NCBI GenBank assembly: GCA_015062715.1
Contig: SUUD01000036.1
Location: forward strand, 1-11,909
DNA from: Olsenella sp.
GTDB taxonomy: Bacteria > Actinomycetota > Coriobacteriia > Coriobacteriales > Atopobiaceae
Length of the DNA: 11,909 nucleotides
Direction: 5' to 3'
Each line of letters opens with the position of its first letter. Within the stretch, counting starts at the first letter, position 1. Under the pieces are notes generated by a model. The model was not told the DNA's origin and ran no database searches. It worked only from the letters and a program-made list of their open reading frames with translations. Of this stretch, positions 6,259 to 11,909 are shown in pieces. Position numbers and translations under genes: made by a program.

Positions 6259-9033
6259 CTACGCGTCGACGACCGACGTCGGGGCGAGCCCGTTCATCGC
6301 GCACGAGTTGGCGACGCTGAAGAGGTAGCGGCGCATGGCCGTGCGCATCGCCGTCACGGCGGTGGCGCTTGCCTGGTCGACCATCTCGCCCGTTGCCTGA
6401 GGCGACGTGAAGTTGACGTCGGTGCCGGCGTAGATGGCCTGGTTCTTCTCCATGTAGTCGTAGAAGCTCCAGTCGCTGATGACGTGCCCCTCGAAGCCCC
6501 ACTCGCCGCGCAGGAGGTCGGTGACCAGGCTCCGTCGGCCGCCCGCCCAGGTGGCGCCCACATAGTTGTAGCTGCTCATGACCGAGCTGGTGGCCTGCAT
6601 CTCGCGCTCGACCATCTCGCCGGTCGCGGCATCCAGGTAGGGCACCATGCGGCGCGCCCGCTTGACCACCAGCTCGAACGGGCGGGCGTAGATGTCGCGG
6701 ACGGCCTGCTCGGGCGCCCAGGTGAGCAGGTGCCAGCAGCGCCGGGAGTCCTGGTCGTTGAGGCAGAAGTGCTTGAGCATGGCGTAGACGCCACGGCTGC
6801 CGATGCCCTCGACCAGGCCCACGGCCAGCATCCCGGCGAGCGTGGGGTCCTCGGACAGGTACTCGAAGGTGCGGCCGCCGAAGGGCGAGCGGTGGCAGTT
6901 GAGCGCCGGCGCGCACCAGCCCGAGAAGCCGCTGACCAGCGCCTCCTCGCCCAGCGCCTCGCCCATTTCGCGCATGAGCGCGGCGTTCCAGGTCTGGGCC
7001 TGGACATAGCCGCTGGGGTAGGCCGCGTGGTTCTTGTCCTCGGTCATGTAGACGTAGGCGAAGCCCGCGGGGCCGTCGGGTTCGATGGTCTGCGGCTTGC
7101 CGACGCTGCCGATCTCGTCGCTGCCGTAGACGCTGCCGCCTACCAGGCGCGCCATCTGGCCGGCGCGCAGCTGGTCGAGCAGGGGCTCCCACGCCGGGTC
7201 GTCGAGGTCGCGCCCGCGCAGGTCGGCGAGGGTGAGGCCATTGCGCGCGCCGGTCGTGGGCATCTCGTCTTCGGTGTCGATGGCCGCGAGCGGGTCGAAC
7301 TCCTCGATCGTGATGCCCGACTTGGCGCAGGTCTTGTCGACGGTCGGGGCGGGGAAGGTGCCGGCGAGGTCGGCACGGGTGAGCTGCGTGACGTTGTTGG
7401 CGAGGTACTCGTCGAGGTCGGGGAAGCGGTTGGTCACCTTGGCGCCGGTGTCGAGGTCGACGAAGTAGGCGCGGTCGGGGAGGTACTCCTTCCACTCGGC
7501 GATGGTGTCGTGGGAGTTGGCGCGCAGGCTCACCACGTTGGTGCCCGCCTCGCGCCACCAGCCGCCGATGGAGCTGTCGTAGTTGGAGACGCCGCGCAGG
7601 GTCCACGAGAGCTCGAGGGTCTGGGACTGTCCGGGCTCGAGCAGGTCGGTCTTGGCGAAGGCGGCCAGCACGACCTCGCTGGCCTCGGGGCCCGAGGGTG
7701 ACCAGGGGACGCTGTGGTAGAGCTGGACGACGTCCTTGCCGGCCCGGGCGCCGGTGTTGGTGACGGTGACGACGGCCTCCACGCGCCCGCCCTCGACCGT
7801 GTCGTCGTCGTAGAATCCGACCGCGTCGAGGGACTGTTCGAAGGTGGTGTAGGAGAGCCCAAAGCCAAAGGGGAAGGTGACCGCGGCGCCGTAGTCGATC
7901 GTGCCGTCGGCGGCCGCCGTCTCGTAGTAGCGATAGCCCACGTAGATGCCCTCGGCATACTCGACGAAGTAGGCGCCGGAGCCCAGCTGGCTGTAGTGGT
8001 CGTCGACATCGGTGTAGGCATGCGCCCCGAAGACCGGGAAGCTCGGCGTCGCGGTGAGGTCGGCGGCCCAGAGGTCGCACGTACGGCCCGAGGGGTTGGC
8101 GGCGCCGACGAGCACGTCTCCCACGGCAAGCGCGCCGACCGCGCCGGGGAAGCCTATCTCGACGATGGCGGGCACCTCATAGGCGCCGCCCTCCTCGACG
8201 AGCGGCCCCACTTCCAGGGTGGTGGCGACGTTGAGCAGCACGACGACCTGGTCGCAGGAGGCCTTGGCGCCGGCTATGAGCTCGAGCTCCTCGCGGGAGA
8301 GCTCGAGCTGGTGCTGTCCGGGGACGTAGTTCTCGGTCTCACGGTTGGGCGTGAAGGCGGCCAGCTCGGGGTCGTCGAGGTCTGCCAGCAGGTCGCGGCT
8401 GAGGTCGTCGCCCTCGGCGCCGGGGCGGCCCAGCACGACGATGCCTATGGAGCCCGCGAGTGAGTCGATGACCTCGGCGGGGTAGTCGGCCCACGGTATC
8501 TCACCGATGTAGTGGGAAACCGTCTCGGGGCGGTCGAGCTGGCCCACGCTGCCGCGCGGGTAGTCCTGGGCGACGGACGCGATCCAGTCGTAGGCGACGT
8601 CGTTTACGGCGAGTCCCGACTGAACGAGGCCGTCGCGCAGGGAAGTACAGGCGGCAAAGTCGATGCCGGCGGCGCCGGTGCCCCCGAAGACGGTGTCTGC
8701 CGCTGAGCGGCCCAGCAGCGATACCGATGTCCCTGGGGCGAGGGGCAGGACGTTCCCTACGTTGCGAAGCAGCACGATGCCCTCGGCTTCGATGCGGCGG
8801 GCAACCTCCTCGCCAGCGGCGCGGGCCTCGTCCTGCGAGGTGTATTTGGGCTGGTAGTAGGTTGCGTCCCAGGTAGACGAGTCTACGGGGGTGATGGTGG
8901 GGGAGGGCCCCGGCTCGGCAGGCGGTTCCCCGGTGGGGGAGGCCTCGTCCTCCTTGCCGGACGTGCATCCTGCCAGCGCTGCGGCTCCCGCCGCGATGAG
9001 CGCCTCTCGCCTGGTAAAGCTCTGTCGTGCCAT
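6259..9033 (-). CDS. glycoside hydrolase family 3 lipoprotein with permuted domain order
   Basis: This is a 924-residue GH3 enzyme, probably a beta-glucosidase or beta-xylosidase anchored outside the membrane. The start at 9033 is chosen because AGAGGAG lies 5 bases before it; an ATG at 9051 has no ribosome site. The N-terminus has twin arginines (R8-R9), a hydrophobic stretch and a lipobox LAGC with C23, then a Pro/Glu/Ser linker. The domain order is reversed. The (alpha/beta)6 C-type domain comes first (EGIVLLRN at 84-91), then the fibronectin-III-like part (FPFGFGLSYTTF at about 387-398, continuing to about 510). The TIM-barrel catalytic domain is last (about 620-924), with DGPAG at 653-657, HRSPFGGR at 714-721, KHF at 754-756 and the nucleophile in SDW, Asp854. 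This order is known from enzymes such as those of Ruminococcus albus and Butyrivibrio. The Arg usual after DGPxG is absent. Substrate not predictable. Confidence 0.9.
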   Translation of the reverse strand: MARQSFTRREALIAAGAAALAGCTSGKEDEASPTGEPPAEPGPSPTITPVDSSTWDATYYQPKYTSQDEARAAGEEVARRIEAEGIVLLRNVGNVLPLAPGTSVSLLGRSAADTVFGGTGAAGIDFAACTSLRDGLVQSGLAVNDVAYDWIASVAQDYPRGSVGQLDRPETVSHYIGEIPWADYPAEVIDSLAGSIGIVVLGRPGAEGDDLSRDLLADLDDPELAAFTPNRETENYVPGQHQLELSREELELIAGAKASCDQVVVLLNVATTLEVGPLVEEGGAYEVPAIVEIGFPGAVGALAVGDVLVGAANPSGRTCDLWAADLTATPSFPVFGAHAYTDVDDHYSQLGSGAYFVEYAEGIYVGYRYYETAAADGTIDYGAAVTFPFGFGLSYTTFEQSLDAVGFYDDDTVEGGRVEAVVTVTNTGARAGKDVVQLYHSVPWSPSGPEASEVVLAAFAKTDLLEPGQSQTLELSWTLRGVSNYDSSIGGWWREAGTNVVSLRANSHDTIAEWKEYLPDRAYFVDLDTGAKVTNRFPDLDEYLANNVTQLTRADLAGTFPAPTVDKTCAKSGITIEEFDPLAAIDTEDEMPTTGARNGLTLADLRGRDLDDPAWEPLLDQLRAGQMARLVGGSVYGSDEIGSVGKPQTIEPDGPAGFAYVYMTEDKNHAAYPSGYVQAQTWNAALMREMGEALGEEALVSGFSGWCAPALNCHRSPFGGRTFEYLSEDPTLAGMLAVGLVEGIGSRGVYAMLKHFCLNDQDSRRCWHLLTWAPEQAVRDIYARPFELVVKRARRMVPYLDAATGEMVEREMQATSSVMSSYNYVGATWAGGRRSLVTDLLRGEWGFEGHVISDWSFYDYMEKNQAIYAGTDVNFTSPQATGEMVDQASATAVTAMRTAMRRYLFSVANSCAMNGLAPTSVVDA

Positions 9034-9126
9034 GGGGTCTCCTCTCGCCATGCGCTAAGGGTACCGCACGAGCGGCTACGGAAGTGGAATGAGGCTAGCC
9101 CAGCGGGGTCTGTTTCTGGCCCACTT

Positions 9127-9181
9127 GCACATACCTCGACCAAGAATGGCGATTTTGGCCATTCTTGGTCGAGGTATGTGC
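9127..9181. repeat. perfect long hairpin, 24-bp arms with 7-base loop
   Basis: Positions 9127-9150 are the exact reverse complement of 9158-9181, separated by GATTTTG (9151-9157). The arm core reads CTCGACCAAGAATGG. There are no mismatches over 24 pairs, which is far beyond chance. No T-run follows on either side, so it is not a textbook terminator. It lies 94 bases before the GH3 start and 89 bases past the stop of the nuclease-like gene. It may be a dispersed intergenic palindrome (REP- or MITE-like), an mRNA-stabilising 3' structure, or a GH3 leader element. Confidence 0.95.
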
Positions 9182-9204
9182 TCGGCCCGGCGAAAACGAG
9201 CACA
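9177..9204. repeat. second inverted repeat overlapping the long hairpin
   Basis: TGTGCTCG (9177-9184) is the reverse complement of CGAGCACA (9197-9204), with a 12-base loop. Its left arm shares 9177-9181 with the right arm of the long hairpin, so the ends of the two stems cannot both form fully in one RNA. Confidence 0.7.
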
Positions 9205-9207
9205 CAA

Positions 9208-9251
9208 CTCACCCAAGATCGCCCAAAAACGCCATTCTTGGTCGAGGTATG
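9208..9251. repeat. third copy of the hairpin arm within an imperfect second hairpin
   Basis: Positions 9231-9251 repeat 9158-9178 exactly (21 bases, 73-base offset). To its left, 9208-9222 looks like a decayed partner arm. CTC pairs with GAG (9208-9210 and 9244-9246), and CCAAGA pairs with TCTTGG (9213-9218 and 9236-9241), with two-base mismatches between them. In minus-strand RNA this copy is transcribed before the long hairpin and could pair with that hairpin's far arm instead. Confidence 0.8.
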
Positions 9252-9269
9252 AGTGCTACCAAACAACTC

Positions 9270-10226
9270 TCATTTAAGAATCTGGTCGATGAGGCCCTGC
9301 AGATCCTCCTCGGAGGGCCATTTGTTGCCATATGGCTTGAACCCGATGGCCCGGGCGACCCGCTTCGCGATCATCAGAATCTGCCCGGCGCTCTTGAGCT
9401 GCTCGTCCGCCATGAGCTGGAGGTCAATTCCCTCGAGTGACAGGGCATTGGCGCGGGTGAGGTCTTCCCCCAGGTTTGTGTGGTGCTCCTTGCCGAGGTA
9501 TTCAACGCCGGCATCGATGTGCGCGTCGTCACGGTGCCGCCAGAAGAGGTCGACGAACACCTCCTCCTTGCCCATCATCTTCCTTGCGGCGATACTTGGG
9601 TCTACCCTGTGGTTCAACTCGGGCAGCGGCAGCCCGCAGCCGTTTCTGCGGCGAGGCATCACAAGGGCGAGAGTTGCGTCAATCTCGCGCGGGGAGCGGG
9701 CACGCGGGGGAGACCACTCCAGCGCCTCCCGCACGCGGGCGATGCCCTGGAGCCCCTTTGCCGAGGTCAGGTAGTCCGAAAGCTCCTCGGTGGTAGTGAA
9801 GGGCTTCGACTCGACAAAGCCCTCCTTTGCGGTTCGGGTCATCCGGAACACGGCCGTCATCCCCATGATGCGCTTTGAGAGCTCGACCGTTGAGAGGCCT
9901 GACGAGCAGAGGATCAGGTCAAACCAGGGGGTGGTGAGCAGGGTGCCCGACGCCGTGAGCATGAGCGAGCGTGGCGGGATGTCACCCCTCCATAGGTGGT
10001 AGTCGAGCTCCTGCGATGTCCTGCGGTGCGCCTCCTTCAGAACGAGGACGTCTGCGTGCAGCCCGCGCTCGCCCCAGACGTTGAGCGAGAGCTCCCTCGC
10101 CTCCTGCCATGTGGGCGCCTCGAGGACGACGTCGCTAGCGTCCACTGGCCGGAGCGCCTCGAGATCCTTCGGTTCCATGCCCTCGATCAGGTGACGCGCC
10201 GAGTCGCCACAGATGCAGACCGCCAT
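9270..10226 (-). CDS. uncharacterised protein with DUF559/PD-(D/E)XK nuclease-like C-terminal region
   Basis: This is a 318-residue soluble protein with no recognised name. The start at 10226 is preceded by a very purine-rich ribosome site (GGAGAGGAGGAGGG); the frame stays open upstream but has no better site. The N-terminal part has no clear domain. The middle has GDIPPRSLMLTASGTLL and a TPWFDLILCSSGLS stretch (about 81-113), a pattern I recall from coriobacterial proteins of unknown function. The C-terminal part has SPREID (179-184), VDLFW with D226, GVEYLGK with E242 and K246 (an E-x3-K arrangement), HH, then DLTRANALSLEG with D255 and R258. This resembles DUF559/Vsr-like nuclease folds also attached to AbiEi-type proteins. 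Catalysis is unproven. No antitoxin or toxin partner is adjacent. Gene reality likely, function tentative. Confidence 0.75.
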   Translation of the reverse strand: MAVCICGDSARHLIEGMEPKDLEALRPVDASDVVLEAPTWQEARELSLNVWGERGLHADVLVLKEAHRRTSQELDYHLWRGDIPPRSLMLTASGTLLTTPWFDLILCSSGLSTVELSKRIMGMTAVFRMTRTAKEGFVESKPFTTTEELSDYLTSAKGLQGIARVREALEWSPPRARSPREIDATLALVMPRRRNGCGLPLPELNHRVDPSIAARKMMGKEEVFVDLFWRHRDDAHIDAGVEYLGKEHHTNLGEDLTRANALSLEGIDLQLMADEQLKSAGQILMIAKRVARAIGFKPYGNKWPSEEDLQGLIDQILK

Positions 10227-10256
10227 CCCTCCTCCTCTCCGAGCCCTTGCCCAAAG

Positions 10257-10285
10257 GGTATGGATGGCTCCCAACACGGTCCCAA
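10257..10285 (-). promoter_or_regulatory. weak candidate promoter of the nuclease-like gene
   Basis: On the minus strand TTGGGA (10280-10285) is 17 bases from CATACC (10257-10262), predicting a leader of about 24 bases. The -10 matches the consensus at only three positions. A short dyad CCCTT/AAGGG (10244-10258) lies at the predicted start. The rest of the spacer up to 10427 shows no further gene or structure that I can support. Confidence 0.22.
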
Positions 10286-10427
10286 CACCGCTCTGACCAC
10301 TTTCCAGCAACCTTCAAGCACGGCAGGGGAGATGGGCAGGTCGGGGATGGTGTGCGGCGACGTCGTGGGGAGAGGCACCTCCCGGCCGCCGCCCCCAACC
10401 TCCATGAGCGCTCCGCAAATCCCCGCC

Positions 10428-10459
10428 GTCACAGGCGCGAAACCCGTCGGGGCTATACT
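10428..10459 (+). promoter_or_regulatory. candidate promoter of the amidohydrolase-epimerase operon
   Basis: A strong -10-like TATACT (10454-10459) predicts a start near 10466, about 26 bases before the ATG. GTCACA (10428-10433) lies exactly 20 bases upstream of it, matching the layout before the PFL-family gene. An AAAC is shared at a similar place in both spacers (10440-10443). No consensus -35 at 17 bases. Confidence 0.42.
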
Positions 10460-10491
10460 GTCTCGCCGTGAGCAACAGCGAGGAGGCGCCC

Positions 10492-11292
10492 ATGGCCGTC
10501 ATCGACATGCACGTGCACATATACCCCGACCGGATCTCGCAGAAGGCCACCAAGAGCGTCGGGCAGTTCTACAACATCCCGATGGAGGCGCTCGAGGGCT
10601 CGGCGGGACGGCTGCGCGCCCTCCGCGCAGAGACGCCCATCACCCATTGCGTGGTGTGCTCGGTGGCGGTGAAGCCCACGACCGTGACCTCGATCAACAA
10701 CTTCATCGCCGAGACCTGCGCCGAGGACGACACCTTCGTTGGCCTGGCGGCGATGCACCAGGACTTCGAGGACATGGCCGGCGAGCTCGACCGCGCGCAG
10801 GGGCTGGGCCTGTGCGGCGTCAAGCTGCACCCCGACACCCAGTACGTCAACATGGACGACCCGCGCCTCATGCGCCTCTACAAGCTCTGCGATCAGCGTG
10901 GCCTGGCCCTGCTCATCCACTGCGGCGACTACCGCTACGACTACTCGCACCCGCACCGGCTCAGGGAGATCCTGCATGCGTTCCCCAACCTGCGGGTGTG
11001 CGCCGCCCACTTCGGCGGCTGGTCGATCCAGGACCTCGCGCTCGAGTACCTCGAGGACGAGCGCTGCTTCCTCGACATGTCCAGCTCCATGCGCTACCTC
11101 GGGCTTCGCCGCACGCGCGAGCTCTGCGAGATCTATGGCCCCGACCGCATCATGTTCGGCTCGGACTTCCCCATGTGGACCCCGGGCGAGGAATACGCAA
11201 AATTCCGCTCGCTCGGCTTCTCGGAGGCCGACTACGAGCGCATGTGCTGGCATAATGCCGAGTCGTGGTTGGACATGCAGATCGGTCGATAG
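10492..11292 (+). CDS. amidohydrolase family protein (Amidohydro_2 type metal-dependent hydrolase)
   Basis: This 266-residue cytosolic enzyme has the TIM-barrel amidohydrolase pattern. HxH comes at the end of strand 1 (H7, H9 in MHVHIYPDR), then GVKLHP with K111, LLIHCGD with H143, CAAHFGG with H173, and MFGSDFP with D225. These would bind one or two metal ions and activate water. Members of this Amidohydro_2 branch act as decarboxylases, lactonases or hydrolases on small acids and amides, so the exact substrate is open. A lactone from a sugar acid would fit the epimerase gene 21 bp downstream, but that is inference. The ATG at 10492 has AGGAGG with 5-base spacing. A GTG at 10468 would add eight residues but lies almost on the predicted transcript start. 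Confidence 0.85.
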   Translation: MAVIDMHVHIYPDRISQKATKSVGQFYNIPMEALEGSAGRLRALRAETPITHCVVCSVAVKPTTVTSINNFIAETCAEDDTFVGLAAMHQDFEDMAGELDRAQGLGLCGVKLHPDTQYVNMDDPRLMRLYKLCDQRGLALLIHCGDYRYDYSHPHRLREILHAFPNLRVCAAHFGGWSIQDLALEYLEDERCFLDMSSSMRYLGLRRTRELCEIYGPDRIMFGSDFPMWTPGEEYAKFRSLGFSEADYERMCWHNAESWLDMQIGR

Positions 11293-11313
11293 GGCCGCAG
11301 GGAGGGGCGCGAG

Positions 11314-11909
11314 ATGCTCAAGAAGCTGAAGAGGCGGGTCTACGAGGCCAACATGGACCTGCCCAGGTATGGCCTGGTGACGTTCACCTGGGGAAACGTG
11401 AGCGGCATCGACCGCGAGCGCGGCCTGTTCGTGATCAAGCCGAGCGGCGTCGCCTACGACGACCTCACGCCCGACGACATGGTCGTGTGCGACCTCGAGG
11501 GCAACGTGGTCGAGGGGCATCTGCGCCCCAGCTCCGACACGCCCACGCATGCGGTGCTCTACCAGGCCTTCCCCGAGGTGGGCGGCATCGTCCACACGCA
11601 CTCGACCTGGGCCGTCTCCTGGGCGCAGGCGGGGCGCGCCATCCCGTGCTACGGAACCACGCACGCCGACTACTTCTACGGCGAGATTCCCTGCATGCGC
11701 GGGCTCACCGATGACGAGATCACGAGCGCCTACGAGCGCAACACCGGCGTGGTCATCGCCGAGGGGTTCAGGGACATCGACACCTGTGCGGTGCCGGGGA
11801 CGCTGGTGAGGAACCACGGGCCCTTCGCCTGGGGTTCGGACCCTGCCGACGCCGTCTACCACGCGGTGGTGCTCGAGGAGGTCGCCAAGATGGCCACCCT
11901 CACCGAGCT
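11314..11909 (+). CDS. araD: L-ribulose-5-phosphate 4-epimerase (AraD/UlaF type), cut by window end
   Basis: This class II aldolase-fold enzyme interconverts L-ribulose 5-phosphate and D-xylulose 5-phosphate, feeding L-arabinose or L-ascorbate-type catabolism into the pentose phosphate pathway. The first 198 residues are visible, most of the family's roughly 230. Motifs in order are TWGNVSG (25-31) and KPSGV (42-46) for phosphate binding, and SSDTPTH (73-79) with D75. VHTHS follows with H94 and H96, then HADYFYG with D118 and NHGPF with H168. By comparison with the E. coli AraD sites, D75, H94, H96 and H168 would bind zinc and D118 would act in catalysis. The ribosome site GGAGGGG is 6 bases before the ATG. 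The gene follows the amidohydrolase by 21 bp, so they are one operon. Whether it is the arabinose or ascorbate version cannot be told here. Confidence 0.92.
   Translation, partial: MLKKLKRRVYEANMDLPRYGLVTFTWGNVSGIDRERGLFVIKPSGVAYDDLTPDDMVVCDLEGNVVEGHLRPSSDTPTHAVLYQAFPEVGGIVHTHSTWAVSWAQAGRAIPCYGTTHADYFYGEIPCMRGLTDDEITSAYERNTGVVIAEGFRDIDTCAVPGTLVRNHGPFAWGSDPADAVYHAVVLEEVAKMATLTE

Noticed and set aside
6022..7701. Long + strand open frame opposite the GH3 and PFL genes
   Set aside because: It shows low-complexity acidic and Gly/Val/Ala-rich composition, spans two real genes and their spacer, and has no recognisable domain.
9127..9181. Rho-independent terminator
   Set aside because: The stem is perfect, but no T-run follows it on either strand and the arms are longer than usual. 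A role in RNA ends is possible but not supported as a standard terminator.
9127..9251. CRISPR array
   Set aside because: There are only three arm copies, one of them inverted, with no regular spacers and no cas genes in view.
8883..9266. A 127-codon minus-strand frame through the hairpin cluster into the GH3 start
   Set aside because: It reads through the palindromes and out-of-frame GH3 sequence, with no ribosome site. It is an artefact of the repeat.
10453..11862. 469-codon minus-strand open frame opposite the amidohydrolase and epimerase
   Set aside because: It crosses both real genes, and its Val/Glu/His/Ala-rich composition is typical of an antisense shadow in GC-rich DNA.

Overview
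The window looks like chromosomal DNA of a high-GC actinobacterium. The class Coriobacteriia (Olsenella, Collinsella or Atopobiaceae-like) is the best guess. This rests on the high GC content, strong GGAG-type ribosome sites, heavy GC bias at third codon positions (which produces many long shadow frames), and gut-type sugar and amino-acid functions. No rRNA or marker gene is present, so the taxonomy is inference only.

Layout from left to right. At 1-1000 (-) is the N-terminal part of an MFS permease that runs off the left edge. A 155-bp divergent spacer separates it from a 69-aa Imm32-like protein (1156-1365, +). Next are two membrane proteins with the motifs of two unrelated intramembrane-protease families: a PrsW-type protein (1346-2107, -) and a CPBP/CAAX-type protein (2199-3251, -). 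An APC-superfamily amino-acid permease (3347-4678, -) has an operator-like dyad over its putative promoter. It is followed by a UPF0210/DUF711 'PFL family' protein (4791-6155, -). A large lipoprotein glycoside hydrolase of family 3 with permuted domain order occupies 6259-9033 (-). The spacer 9034-9269 holds a perfect 24-bp-arm hairpin plus a further copy of its arm. A protein with a DUF559/PD-(D/E)XK-like C-terminus is at 9270-10226 (-). On the + strand, an amidohydrolase (10492-11292) and a truncated L-ribulose-5-phosphate 4-epimerase (11314 to the right edge) form an operon.

How the genes may work together. GH3 would release sugars outside the cell, and the MFS permease and the epimerase operon are compatible with sugar or pentose use, but no direct pathway link is visible. 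The APC permease and the PFL protein each have their own candidate promoter. CPBP and PrsW follow the APC gene at 91-95 bp spacing and could be partly co-transcribed.

Most ordinary genes here are recognisable. The least explained elements are the hairpin cluster upstream of GH3, the nuclease-like gene beside it, the Imm32-like/PrsW/CPBP neighbourhood, and the operator dyad at the APC promoter. No CRISPR array, tRNA, rRNA, insertion sequence or phage gene was seen.
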